A DNA stretch of 15,806 nucleotides from Baffinella frigidus (taxonomy: Eukaryota > Cryptophyceae > Cryptomonadales > Baffinellaceae): assembly GCA_026770585.1 (NCBI GenBank), contig MU646555.1:102133-117938 (forward strand). The letters are read 5' to 3'. A program made the translations under genes and the position numbers. Positions 1-7,557 of this stretch are shown one piece after another (the stretch's first letter is position 1; each line of letters opens with the position of its first letter). The notes under the pieces were generated by a model. The model saw nothing but the letters and a program-made list of their open reading frames with translations, had not been told where the DNA came from and did not search any database.

Positions 1-29
<29 letters not shown>
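1..29. repeat. poly-G run at left edge
   Basis: Twenty-nine consecutive G (poly-C in the transcribed sense of the MFS gene), just inside the intron that follows exon 8. It may be real or may mark an assembly or sequencing limit. Confidence 0.9.
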
Positions 30-32
<3 letters not shown>

Positions 33-95
33 CTCCCAGTCAGCGTTTTCAATGTTGGGAGACGCCGATCCAGGCGCTGCGTACGCCCCTCGCCC
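33..95 (-). CDS. MFS exon 8: start of central cytoplasmic loop
   Basis: Twenty-one codons in phase 0, acceptor CCAG at 97-96 and donor GTGCCC from 32. It encodes a hydrophilic stretch, [19 protein letters not shown], as expected of the loop between helices 6 and 7. An 18-20 bp copy of its 5' edge with acceptor lies at 310-329. It is short and of low complexity, so less certain than the others. Confidence 0.5.
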
Positions 96-3000
96 CTGGT
101 TTGGGGTTTAGGGTTATTGTATAGAGTGGAGGGTTTAGGGTAAGGTTGGAGGGTTTAGGGTTTAGGGTTTAGGGTTTAGGGTGGAGGGTCTAGGGTGTGG
201 GGCGTGGGGTGTAGGGTGTAGGGTGTAGGGTGTAGGGTTTAGAGTAAAAGGTGTAGGGTGTAGGGTGTCAGGTTCAGGGTGTCGGGTGCAGGGTTTAGGG
301 TGTAGGGTTGCGTACGCCCCTCGCCCCTGCAGTGCGTAGGGTCAGGGTGTATGGTTGAGGGTGTAGGGTGTAGGGTGTAGGGTGTAGGGTGTAGGGTGTA
401 GGGTGTAAGGTGTAGGGTGTAGGGTGTAGAATGTGGGGTGTAGAGTTCAGGGTGCAGGGTGTAGGGTCATCCTAAACCCTGTAGGTTCTAGGGTAATCCT
501 AAACCCTGCACTCTCAACCCTCATAAGTAGTGCATAAAGACACGTTTCTTGAGCAGACGTATCCAGCATGCATGCAATCCCCAGCAGGCCATGCAACAAG
601 ACGCGTTTCTTCAACCCTAAACACTCAACCCCAACCCTTAACCCCTACGAGCGAGAGGATAGAGGACAGTACCGAGATGGGTGTGTTCCAACCCCTAAAC
701 CCCCAACCGTCAAAGCTCAACCCTAAGCCCTGCGAGAGAGAGAGGATGGAAAGGGGGTGTACTGAGATGGGTGTGTCCGGGAATTTAATTAGGAGGCCTA
801 ATTAAATTTACTATGCCCTGACTAATTCCTCCTATTCAACCTCCCATTGAAAAGGAACGGATTCAGTTATCTTTCGGGATGAGATTGTACCGAGATGGGC
901 GTGTCCGGGAGGGCGATCATGATCGTGATCAGCATCACCACCGACGCGCCTGCGCACGACACGCGGAATTAGTCAACTTTTATCGCTCAATTAGTGTTTG
1001 TTTACTAATTATTTGAGTTTACTTACTACGAAGTTGTGTATATTTACTGCATCACCACCGATGCGGCTGCACACGAGACGCGGAATTAGTCAACAAAAAT
1101 CAGTCAACCGATATATCAGTCAACATAAATCAGTCAACATAAGTCGGTCAACATATAGATCAGTCAACGGATCGATCACACAGCTGCGTCTCCAGCGAAT
1201 CAAAGGACGAGACCAGTAAATCAACAAACAGCGAAACAAAAATGTAGTAAATAAATACCATCAAGTAGTAAATAAATACAAATAAATACAAATAAGTAGT
1301 GAATAAATACAAATATATTGAAAAGAGGCCGGTCACGACCTGCGGCGGACGCGAAAACGAGGTGGTTCCCGGACATGTAGTGAAGCGCGGTCACGTTCCT
1401 TGTATCAGAAGACGCGACTGGAACATAAAAACGCAATGAAAAAATAACGTAGTATACAAATAAAAATAAGTAGTAAATAAATAAAAATAAATAAAAATAA
1501 CTACAAATAAGAAGTAAATAAATACAGATAAGATTGAAAGAGGCCGGTCACGACCTGCGGCGGACGCGAAAACGAGGCGGTTCCCGGACATGTAGTAAAG
1601 CGCGTTGACGTCCCCCGTATCAAAAGACGAATACGCGCGCGGGCCCGCCGGGCGCGTGGAAATCAGGTCCACCGCGAGGCCTGCGCACGTGCGCGGGTTG
1701 ACTTATGATATCTCTTAAGTGGCCAGGCGGTTAATTTTGACCGCCAAGAGGTCCTAGGCAGGTTCTAGGGCCCTACCATAGGGCGTATGAGCCTACTGGG
1801 CACTTGAAGGATAGGGTTGACTTCTGGCGAGCGGGGATTGCGTGTGGGATGACCCTGCGGAGAATTCATGGTTTGAGTGTGGGATGGGCGTGAGATGATT
1901 TTGGGATTGCGTGTGGGGTGTGTCTGCGGTGCACGATCGAATATACGATGTAGAGCGGTTTTCGCATCTTTAGGCCACGAAAACAATAAAAAACGCCAAA
2001 AGTTGACGGGTAAGTAGTAACACCGTCAAATTTTGGCATTTGTGTTTGTTTGCTTTCGTGTGGCCAACAGATGCCCAAACCGCCCTACCTTAGTGTCCAA
2101 GGCCATGCAATTTAAACCCGCCATTTATGCTATCTTGCGGGTGTGTTTTCTCAGATTTTGCTATCTTAGCTTCGACATAGTTGGAAAATAGCACAAAATC
2201 CACCGGAAGATAGCAAACACACGGTTCAAATTGCATGGCCTCGCCCATGAACCTGCGATGAAGACGCCGTCCACTCGAAACACCACGGGGAACATTCTCA
2301 AGTTAATTAATGGACCATTTCTTAAGGAAACATGCCAAAAGTCAGCAATTTTTGGTCACGTTATCCCTGGATATCCGGGTGAGATGTTCTCCGTAGCCTC
2401 CCGAGCGGGACTGCGTGTGGGGTGTGCCTGCGGTGGAAGATTGAGTATCCCTCAAGTTCTTCGCGTTCCTGAATCGATTTAATTTCAGGTTCGGCTTGGC
2501 GTTTGCGCCATTTCGTACTTTTAGGGAAATAGCTGGGTTTGCACCATACATATTTTAGTTGGACAGTTCCCGAAATCAAATCTATTCAGGCCTGGGACTA
2601 ATGTGACCAGTGGACTCATACGCCCTGACGTAGGGCCCTAGGACCTGCCTAGGACCTCTGTGGGGCCACTTTTGATCGCATGGCCACTTACAAGATATCA
2701 TCTACCTGAGATGCAGACGCCGTGAATGCGTGTGGGTGTGTGCCTGCGGTGGAAGATTGAGTATCCCTCAAGTGGCCAGGGGGTCAAAATTGACCCCCCG
2801 AGAGGTCCTAGGCAGGTCATAGGGCCCTACGGTAGGGCGTATGCGCCTACTCGCCACTTAAGGGCTATGATAGGGTGTGCCTACGGTGGAAGATTTGAGT
2901 ATGGGATGTACCTGAGATGATGTGTATAGGATGTGCCTGGAAGATTTGAGTATAGGGTGTGCCTGGAACATCTGAGTATGGGACCAGGAAGATTTGAGTA

Positions 3001-3916
3001 CGGTGGGACATTTGACTATATGATTTACCTGAGATGAAGACGCCGACGTTCATGATCGAGTAGAAGACGCCAAACGCATACCCCCGGTTCGCGACGGAGG
3101 TGCACCCCTTGATCGCCAGCGTCAGAACCTGAAAAAAATACAGGTAATATCCGGCATTAGAACATGCAAAAAGGGCCTGAGAGGCTCAGGGAACGCTCCC
3201 AAGAGAAGCAACGATTATCAAATCGCCAGCGTCAGAACCTGCGAAGCAAAAGGGCGATCGTGAAAATCCCAGAAAACCTCGTGAAAATCCCAGAAAACTT
3301 GGTGAAAATCCCAGAAAATTCAGAGAGTGATGCACCCTTTAATCGCCAGCGCCAGAACCTGCAAGGCAAAAGGGCCTGCGAAGGTCAGGGGAAAAGTCAA
3401 ATTTTCGATTTTTTCATTGCCCAACAAGAAATTTCACAAAATTCAGGTAGAACCTGCTCTACATATAGAACGCTTGGCCCAGGTTTGAAGGGAAAGTGCG
3501 TTTAGTGGTCCCAGGAAAAGCAACGATTATTCACGAGCCGGGATGTTAAGAGCAGGGAGGTGGGCGATGTGTGGGGATGGGCACCGGGATCATACATATA
3601 TATATATATACACACATATATATATATATATATATTTATATAAATATTTATATAAATATTTATATAAATATTTATATATATAACTGTGTATACATTATGT
3701 GTGGAGGGGGGGGCACCTTGATCGTGAAGCAGGCTCCGAACGGGAGGAGGAGGTAGAAGCAGAAGTAGAGCAGCCACTTCGATGAGGCCACCGAGATCGT
3801 ATCCACGTAGTATATATACGTCCACTAGCTGTGCGGATACGTATATATACGAATCCATATATACCTATATATATATACATATATATAGGTATATGCATAC
3901 ATGTATATATATATAT

Positions 3917-3973
<57 letters not shown>

Positions 3974-4117
3974 ACTGTGTATACGTTGTACATGGAGGGG
4001 GGGGGCACCGGGATCGTGAAGCAGCCTCCGAGGGGGAGGAGGACGTAGAAGCAGAAGTAGAGCAGCCCCTTCGATGACGCCACCGATATCGTTATACGCC
4101 CCAACCTGCTTGGGGGT

Positions 4118-4184
<67 letters not shown>

Positions 4185-7024
4185 GGTGTAGGGTGTAGGG
4201 TGTAGGGGTGTAGGGTGTAGGGTTCAGGGTTCAGGGTTTATGAGTAGCCACTTCGATGAGGCCACCGAGATCGTTAAGACGACCCAACCAGCGCACGAAA
4301 GAAAACGAGAAACACGCGCGTGAGGACCTTTCGCTAGGTCCCGCGTCACACGAAATGCTTCTCCCTCTTCTCCCTCCCACGCCAGGGCACTCGAAACATC
4401 CACTTTCGACATCTTTCAAGGGAAATGGCTTGAATTTTGAAGACAACCGCGCCAGATCTGGCGCGGATAAGGCGTCGGTTTCCCTCGATCATTCTGGCGT
4501 GGTCCGAATGAGCCGCTTGACACGGAAAGCTTGCCCGTGGTCGGGTGGTCGGGTGGGGCGGCGTACAGCGAGAGTGCCGCATACAGTGCGAGGGAGGGGG
4601 GGCACACCGCGAGAGGGTGCAGCCCCACAGGCCACAAGAGAATGCTTAAGGGGCCTATGAAACCGATGTGCTTGTTAAGACGTACGGCGAGAGTATACTG
4701 TGAGAGGGGGGGGGGGGCGTACAGTGAGAGGGAGCAGCCCCACAAGAGGCTTCGGCGAACCCCGATGCGGTCCACCACCCACCTGGTTTAGGGTTTGGGG
4801 TTTAGGGCTTAGGGTTTTGGGGGTTTGGGGTTTGGGGTTTGGGGTCGGGGGTTTGGGGTTTGGGGTTTGGGGTTTGGGGATTGGGGTGTGGGGTCTGGGT
4901 TTTGTGGTCTGGGGTCTGGGGTTTGGGGGTTGGTGTTTGGGATTTGGGGCTTGAGGCTTGGGGTTTGGGGCTTAGGGTTTCAGGTTTAGGGTCTAGGGTT
5001 TAAGGGTTAGGGTTTAGGGAGTATAATTCAGGTGAACGCTCTCAATGCACCAGAGCATGCATGGCACAACACCTCCAACTTCTTACTTCTCCAAACCAAA
5101 CAACAAATCATCGCACACCCAAGCGACCAATCATCCCAAGCACTCACCACCCGCACGGGATCTCACCCCATTTCTCGCCTTTTCCAAAGTCACCCACCGA
5201 CAATTTTCAGCGGTTTAGGGCTTAGTGTTCAAGGATTCGGGTTTCGAGTTTCGGGCTTCGGGCTACCCGAGCGCAATTCCGTACACAGACGCGCAGAGCC
5301 CCTTTGCGGTTCAGGGTGTAGGGTGTAGGGTTTAGAATTCAGGCCGGGGTCTATGCGGGAGAATCTCATCCGAGCGTTTAGTGTTTAGTGTTTTTAAGGT
5401 TTCGGGTTTCGGGTTTCGGGCTACACGAGCGCAATTCCGTACACGAGACGTTTATGGTTTATTGTTTATGGTTTAGGGTTAAGGTGTTCGGGTTTATGCA
5501 CGGTTTAGGTGTTCGGGTTTACGCACATAAAGCTTAGGGTGTAGGTTGTAGGGTTTATAATTCGGGGTCTATGCGGGAGAATCCCACCCGAGCGCGATTC
5601 CGTACACATACGCGCAGAGCCCCTTGGGCGCCCATGGCTAGGGTTTAGTGCTACGGGTTTCGACTTTCTGCGGTTTATTGTTTTTAAGGTTTCGGGTTTC
5701 GGGTTTCGGTTTACCCGAGCGCGATTCCGTACACCGACGCGCAGAGCCCTTTGGCGCCCATGGCGATCCCCGCCTCCCGATCCGACATCCCAAACTCGTC
5801 GCTCAGGAAAATCGAGTGCACCGCCTGCGAGGGGATCGAAAAGAGTATATGAGCACAACTTCTGTTCGTATATGAGCGAAACGTCCAACACTCATGCTGC
5901 TGTTTCTCACCCTCGCTCAGGAAAATCGAGTGCGCCGCCTACGAAGGGATCCCACGACCTTTCTTAAGTTGAGAACAGACCCCTAGCTCGCTCTGCCTCA
6001 GTCTATTTGGTCTGATCATTTTGGTGAGCGCGGGGCCTTTTTCGCTGCAAAGTTGACGAATTTGTACCACGAAACCAGGATGGCAACTTCAGAAAGGTCG
6101 GCCACCCCGAGTGAAGCAGAGCTAGGAGCTCAGCCCCGCCCCCAGGCCGGGCATCTCACACAGATTCAATTTCAATTTGAAACACCGTTGTGTGTGCTGT
6201 GCTAGGGGTGGAATTTGCTATCTAAGCCGAGGCGTAGCTTTACCATAGCATGAAACCCACCCATGAGAGAACAAACTGTGGAGTAAATTTCTGCTCCGCT
6301 TCCCCGTATCAATCTCATCCTGGGTAGTATTTCTGAGAAATACGATCCTGGCAACGAAAATTACTACACACCGGACATTTTCAGTCACGTCCGTGTAGTA
6401 ATTTTCGTTGCAAATCGAATCGGAGATCCCCGAAATCGTATTTCTCAGAAATACTCGCCGGGATGAAATCCTTGGTCGGATAGCGAGAGGCCAAATGGAC
6501 AGGGTATTTATTGGAGTCAGTGCCCATATGGGCACTGAATCATATGGGCACTGAATCCCCCACAACTTGGACACGACTCGTACAATTTTTTGAATTCGTG
6601 CCCGAAATAAAAAGATCCGTTTGCCCCCTCGCTATCCGACCATGGAAATGGGTGCTGGAAAACAGCAAGGTCCTGTTGCTTCCTAATGAGCGTGTCTCGT
6701 CCGGTTTTATCTTCCATAGGAACGTTCTAACTTTCTCCTGAGTGTTCCTGATTTGCTGAGTGTTCCTGATTGGTGTTGTATCTTCGTAGTGCAGGGTCTC
6801 GTCCCTCAAGCTGGGTTCCTGGACAACCCACGCACCGCGGATGCGAAGTACGCGTAGCTCTCGAGAAGTTTCAGCATGAAGATAACCCAGATCTGCCGCG
6901 GCGAGCCCTGGAGGGCAGCGAAATGGGTGGCCTGCTGCTGGAACCATGATTGAATGGTCGCCCGCCAGGAACCCGGGGGTGCCGCGAGATCCTCCTTCTC
7001 GAGCCGCCGGGGAGAAGACGGCAT
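33..7024 (-). CDS. MFS transporter, 8 exons, 3' end outside window
   Basis: This is a multi-exon gene for a major facilitator superfamily membrane transporter; the substrate is unknown. Exons in coding order are 7024-6836, 5824-5715, 4782-4723, 4105-4009, 3128-3029, 1680-1555, 949-891 and 95-33, with lengths 189, 110, 60, 97, 100, 126, 59 and 63. All are bounded by AG/GT and all phases agree, giving 268 codons without a stop. Predicted helices lie near residues 46-70, 82-103, 112-128, 134-152, 169-190 and 220-241. Between helices 2 and 3 is the MFS motif A, seen as [13 protein letters not shown] (residues 100-112). [17 protein letters not shown] in helix 5 is also typical of protist MFS proteins. 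The start is the first in-frame ATG. Six helices are only half of the usual 12, so the C-terminal half should lie left of position 33. Introns make up about 88% of the span. Confidence 0.85.
98..515. repeat. degenerate telomere-like array (TTTAGGG / GTGTAGGG), intron 7
   Basis: G-rich strand on plus, with units TTTAGGG, GTGTAGGG and GTTCAGGG. Near 466-512 it flips to CCTAAACCC. It is interrupted at 310-329 by a copy of the exon 8 5' edge (identical to 79-98). It lies within MFS intron 7 (96-890). Confidence 0.85.
614..810. repeat. intron 7: C-rich telomere-like tract, exon 7 edge copies, 12-bp hairpin
   Basis: CAACCCTAAA-type repeats at 614-730 are interleaved with two copies of the exon 7 3' edge plus donor (670-689 and 760-782). 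A perfect 12-bp inverted repeat (AATTTAATTAGG, 782-793 / 797-808) with a 3-nt spacer follows. AAGACRCGTTTCTT occurs at 536 and 599. Confidence 0.7.
891..949 (-). CDS. MFS exon 7: helix 6
   Basis: The acceptor GTGCGCAG and donor GTACAA (from 890) enclose a 59-nt exon encoding [19 protein letters not shown], a strongly hydrophobic helix that follows exon 6 directly. A copy of its 5' edge lies at 1049-1094, and copies of its 3' edge with donor at 760-782 and 670-689. Confidence 0.7.
1049..1094 (-). pseudogene. partial copy of MFS exon 7 5' edge
   Basis: A 46-bp near-copy of 932-977, covering the exon 7 acceptor, its first codons (ASVVM) and upstream intron. A stop follows at once. It lies upstream of the real exon in intron 6. 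Confidence 0.75.
1086..1168. repeat. short direct repeats TCAGTCAAC
   Basis: Six copies of T(C)AGTCAAC or TCGGTCAAC spaced 14-16 bases apart. The same AGTCAAC/GTTGACT word recurs in foldback elements elsewhere (1695, 1814, 7388, 7453, 9017-9090). Confidence 0.7.
1221..1535. repeat. about 215-bp tandem duplication with AAATAAATAC-rich spacer
   Basis: A block starting TTGAAAAGAGGCC at 1318 repeats at about 1534 (82-bp core, >90% identity by eye). Each core is preceded by AT-rich AAATAAATACAAATAAGTAGT repeats. The downstream copy (about 1318-1400) is a truncated duplicate of MFS exon 6 with its donor. Confidence 0.8.
1555..1680 (-). CDS. MFS exon 6: end of helix 5, loop 5-6, start of helix 6
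   Basis: The acceptor is TGCGCAG and the donor GTCGTG at 1554. It encodes LAVDLIS, a hydrophilic loop ([17 protein letters not shown]) and [11 protein letters not shown], the start of helix 6. Its leading GC and trailing G fit exons 5 and 7. The 3' two thirds recur at about 1318-1400, where His replaces Arg and Tyr in places. Confidence 0.7.
1709..1813. mobile_element. MITE family A, copy 1
   Basis: Terminal inverted repeats resemble TATCYCTYAAGTGGCC. The interior carries the hairpin GGCGGT..ACCGCC and the palindrome TAGGGCCCTA. Copies also lie at 2596-2702 (inverted) and 2762-2872. It is flanked by direct repeats GGGTTGACTT at 1695-1704 and 1814-1823. Confidence 0.7.
1973..2065. mobile_element. 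foldback element
   Basis: Imperfect inverted repeat: outer GGCCACGAAAACAA / rc of the sequence ending TTTCGTGTGGCC; inner 15-bp arms GCCAAAAGTTGACGG (1995-2009) / CCGTCAAATTTTGGC (2023-2037). It lies within MFS intron 5. Confidence 0.65.
2101..2240. mobile_element. foldback element, 140 bp
   Basis: The ends GGCCATGCAATTTAAACC and its near-perfect inverse (2223-2240) enclose GCTATCTT-containing arms. No clear target duplication. It lies within MFS intron 5. Confidence 0.7.
2252..2280 (-). pseudogene. copy of MFS exon 5 3' edge plus donor
   Basis: The minus strand reads GGCGTCTTCATCGCAG then GTTCATG, compared with the exon 5 end GGCGTCTTCATCTCAG then GTAAATC. Further copies lie at about 2695-2722 (GTAGATG) and, shorter, 2906-2922 (GTACATC). 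Confidence 0.7.
2596..2702. mobile_element. MITE family A, copy 2 (inverted)
   Basis: Reverse-complement relative of 1709-1813, sharing GATATC, AAGTGGCC, GAGGTCCTAGGCAGGT and TAGGGCCCTA. One end is degenerate. Confidence 0.65.
2762..2872. mobile_element. MITE family A, copy 3
   Basis: Terminal repeats CCCTCAAGTGGCC / GCCACTTAAGGG. The inner palindrome GGGGGTCAA..TTGACCCCC replaces GGCGGT..ACCGCC of copy 1: both arms changed together, so the hairpin is retained. Confidence 0.7.
3029..3128 (-). CDS. MFS exon 5: loop 4-5 and helix 5
   Basis: A strong acceptor (TTTTTTTCAG) and donor (GTAAAT at 3028) bound a 100-nt exon. It reads [16 protein letters not shown] followed by [17 protein letters not shown]. 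The loop and the aromatic/Asn-containing helix 5 are highly typical of MFS. One base is left over and is completed by GC of exon 6 to give Gly. Two partial copies of its 5' edge lie upstream (3221-3241, 3331-3361) and three of its 3' edge lie downstream. Confidence 0.85.
3221..3361 (-). pseudogene. two truncated copies of MFS exon 5 5' edge, plus 21-bp tandem repeat
   Basis: The segments 3221-3241 and 3331-3361 repeat the acceptor and first codons of exon 5 (CAG then GTTCTGRCGCTGGCGAT). Between them is a 21-bp unit repeated three times from 3260 (GTGAAAATCCCAGAAAAC). A 113-codon plus-strand frame at 3164-3505 is antisense to these copies. Confidence 0.75.
3594..3971. repeat. (TA)n-rich microsatellite blocks, MFS intron 4
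   Basis: Two long runs of TA/ATAT with TATAAATATT and ACAC interruptions (about 3594-3682 and 3795-3971), separated by the truncated exon 4 copy. Strongly self-complementary. Confidence 0.9.
3681..3800 (-). pseudogene. near-complete extra copy of MFS exon 4
   Basis: Homologous to 3972-4093, including [15 protein letters not shown] and a TGTGTATAC flank. It lacks a good acceptor. Changes against exon 4 are a mix of synonymous (ATC/ATA, GCC/GCG) and replacement (Trp/Gly, Lys/Pro). Confidence 0.7.
4009..4105 (-). CDS. MFS exon 4: helices 3 and 4
   Basis: The acceptor is AAGCAG at 4108-4106 and the donor is GTGCCC at 4008. It encodes [15 protein letters not shown] and [17 protein letters not shown], that is the end of helix 3, a short loop and helix 4. 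Related copies lie at 3681-3800 and 4243-4274. This one is chosen because it alone has both a good acceptor and a correct phase, and because [12 protein letters not shown] fits the family better than the variant at 3681-3800. Confidence 0.75.
4111..4240. repeat. telomere-like array (GGGTTGA)n / (GTGTAGG)n, MFS intron 3
   Basis: About eleven GGGTTGA units followed by GTGTAGG variants. It is bracketed by duplicated exon 4 5' sequence (about 4057-4105 on one side, 4243-4290 on the other). Confidence 0.9.
4243..4290 (-). pseudogene. truncated copy of MFS exon 4 5' part
   Basis: Encodes [12 protein letters not shown] and then runs into the repeat. The other flank of the array carries the matching sequence. 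An upstream ATG frame (4412) reads into it, but its 45-residue leader resembles nothing in the family. Confidence 0.65.
4447..4466. repeat. perfect 20-bp palindrome
   Basis: CCGCGCCAGATCTGGCGCGG is its own reverse complement. Function unknown. Confidence 0.85.
4555..4722. repeat. intron 3: degraded copies of exon 3 3' edge and GTACAGNGAGAG repeats
   Basis: The segment 4611-4640 resembles the end of exon 3 (GAGAGGGWGCAGCCCCACA and CACAAGAG, also at 4726-4748). Five GTACAGYGAGAG-like words and two G-runs of 7 and 12 fill the rest. Confidence 0.6.
4723..4782 (-). CDS. MFS exon 3: motif A and start of helix 3
   Basis: This 60-nt exon has its acceptor CCAG at the end of a telomere-like CCCTAAA tract, so the repeat itself supplies the polypyrimidine region. 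It encodes [19 protein letters not shown], the conserved MFS loop 2-3 signature and the start of helix 3. The donor GTACGC at 4722 is weaker than the others, but its phase joins exon 4 to give LSLLGR. Confidence 0.75.
4789..5025. repeat. telomere-like array (TTTAGGG/TTTGGGG)n, MFS intron 2
   Basis: G-rich strand on plus. Its C-rich sense transcript abuts the exon 3 acceptor. Confidence 0.9.
5026..5220. other. MFS intron 2, unique part
   Basis: No exon, repeat or RNA recognised; C/A-rich in plus sense. Confidence 0.4.
5265..5638 (-). pseudogene. three truncated copies of MFS exon 2 3' edge with donor
   Basis: 5265-5305, 5423-5450 and 5586-5638 repeat the exon 2 end ([11 protein letters not shown]) and GT. 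The first differs from exon 2 only synonymously over [12 protein letters not shown] (TCG/TCT, ATC/ATT), the third has a 1-bp insertion, and the second is shorter. They are separated by TTTAGGG-like and TTTCGGG-like repeats. Confidence 0.8.
5715..5824 (-). CDS. MFS exon 2: end of helix 1, loop, helix 2
   Basis: The acceptor is TCGCAG with an upstream pyrimidine tract (TTTTCGATCCCC), and the donor is GTAAAC at 5714. It encodes [14 protein letters not shown] and then helix 2 ([15 protein letters not shown]). The FLSDEFG...EAG loop between helices 1 and 2 is characteristic of this MFS group. It ends with two bases of a Gly codon completed by exon 3. Truncated copies of both edges lie in the flanking introns. 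Confidence 0.85.
5914..5952 (-). pseudogene. truncated copy of MFS exon 2 5' edge
   Basis: Near-copy of 5800-5838 including an AG acceptor (CTTCGTAG) and the codons for AAHSIFLSE. It lies upstream of exon 2 in intron 1. Confidence 0.8.
5982..6126. mobile_element. foldback element with CCTAGCTC..CTGCCTCA ends
   Basis: Inverted ends at 5982-6000 and 6112-6126, the left with a 4-bp insertion. The terminal word matches the element at 14170-14293. The interior is not obviously related. Confidence 0.5.
6315..6466. mobile_element. foldback MITE, 152 bp, target duplication AATC
   Basis: Ends TCATCCYGG, nested palindrome GTATTTCTSAGAAATAC in each arm (6327-6343, 6438-6454), and an inner 19-bp perfect stem (6351-6369 / 6393-6411). 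AATC flanks both sides (6311-6314, 6467-6470). It shares the core GCAAYGAAAATTACTRCACA with 8531-8670. Confidence 0.8.
6470..6645. mobile_element. TIR element, 176 bp, target duplication AAAT
   Basis: Inverted ends CCWTGGTCGGATAGCGAG, flanked by AAAT at 6466-6469 and 6646-6649. Inside are the perfect 20-bp palindrome CAGTGCCCATATGGGCACTG (6518-6537) and a 16-bp tandem repeat (6525-6540, 6541-6556). Confidence 0.8.
6738..6771. repeat. 18-bp tandem repeat
   Basis: CTGAGTGTTCCTGATT occurs at 6738 and 6756, in MFS intron 1. Confidence 0.8.
6836..7024 (-). CDS. MFS exon 1: N-terminus and first half of helix 1
   Basis: Sixty-three codons from ATG at 7024-7022. A hydrophilic leader of about 44 residues is followed by the start of helix 1 ([19 protein letters not shown]). 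The donor GTGCGT begins at 6835 and the exon ends in phase 0, matching exon 2. The opposite strand and other frames are also open here, but only this frame continues into the MFS chain. Confidence 0.8.
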
Positions 7025-7557
7025 CGCTTCCCCGCGGCGCCTCCCGGGACCACCCGCCGTCCCTACGTCCTATCCGTCCTATCCGCCCTTTCACCGTTTG
7101 GCCACCCGGTTCAGCTCCGTCTGCCGAGGATAATCAGAGACACAATCTCGTGCGAACGAGCACACAGACGGATCGTCCCGAAACTCAGGAAGCGGCGAAG
7201 GCGGCCAGGGATCCCGCGCCCGTCCGACTTCCCTACGTCCGCCCGATATAATCTGCCCGATCCCGATCCTCCCGACCCCGCGGACGTCCCTCCACGTCCC
7301 TCCGCGCGGATCAGAGAAATTATCGGGAACTCCGATGCTCCTCCGCGCGGACTTTTAGCGGGAACTTCGATGGTTTTCCATCAGATGAGTTGACATAAGG
7401 TTGTACTGGACAAGACAAAATTTGTACTGGACACGATCGGACGGTCCCGAAAGTCAACTGAATGAGCACCTTCTGAGGGCTAAGGGTGAGGGTCTTCCCG
7501 AGTGTCAGCTGAGTTTCAAAGGAGAGCTTTCTGGTCCCGCCCGAGCTGGTGCTGATC
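7025..7557. promoter_or_regulatory. divergent intergenic region, likely bidirectional promoter
   Basis: It lies between the two outward-facing start codons. GC-rich and free of telomere-like arrays. GATATAATC at 7245 is the only TATA-like word. Short repeats are present: CTCCGCGCGGA with CGGGAACTYCGATG at 7300-7337 and 7341-7372, and TTGTACTGGACA at 7401 and 7422. AGTTGAC/GTCAACT at 7388 and 7453 form a weak inverted pair. Promoter role is inferred from layout only. Confidence 0.45.

Larger units (their letters stand above)
2408..3020. repeat. diverged tandem repeats GTGTGCCTGCGGTGGAAGAT and relatives
   Basis: Copies of a 25-45 bp unit (GGTGTGCCTGCGGTGGAAG, then TTGAGTATGGGATG) lie near 2417, 2739, 2876, 2928, 2958 and 2986, with a weaker one near 1916. 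One unit leads directly into MITE copy 3. No coding sense seen; this is MFS intron 5. Confidence 0.6.

Noticed and set aside
98-515. True chromosome end (telomere)
   Set aside because: Units are highly degenerate, change strand, and are interrupted by exon edge copies; similar arrays occur throughout the window inside introns.
1221-1436. Separate small minus-strand protein [16 protein letters not shown]
   Set aside because: It is a truncated duplicate of MFS exon 6 followed by AT-rich intron repeats.
3164-3505. 113-codon plus-strand frame with VKIPENL and NRQRQNL repeats
   Set aside because: It is antisense to duplicated 5' edges of MFS exon 5 and intronic 21-bp repeats; the repeats explain the apparent peptide periodicity.
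4256-4660. 134-codon plus-strand frame
   Set aside because: Antisense to the MFS exon 4 fragment and intron 3 repeats; no recognisable domain or codon pattern.
6540-7094. 184-codon minus-strand frame
   Set aside because: Overlaps MFS exon 1 in another frame. Only the frame from 7024 joins the transporter exons, and the rest runs through foldback elements.
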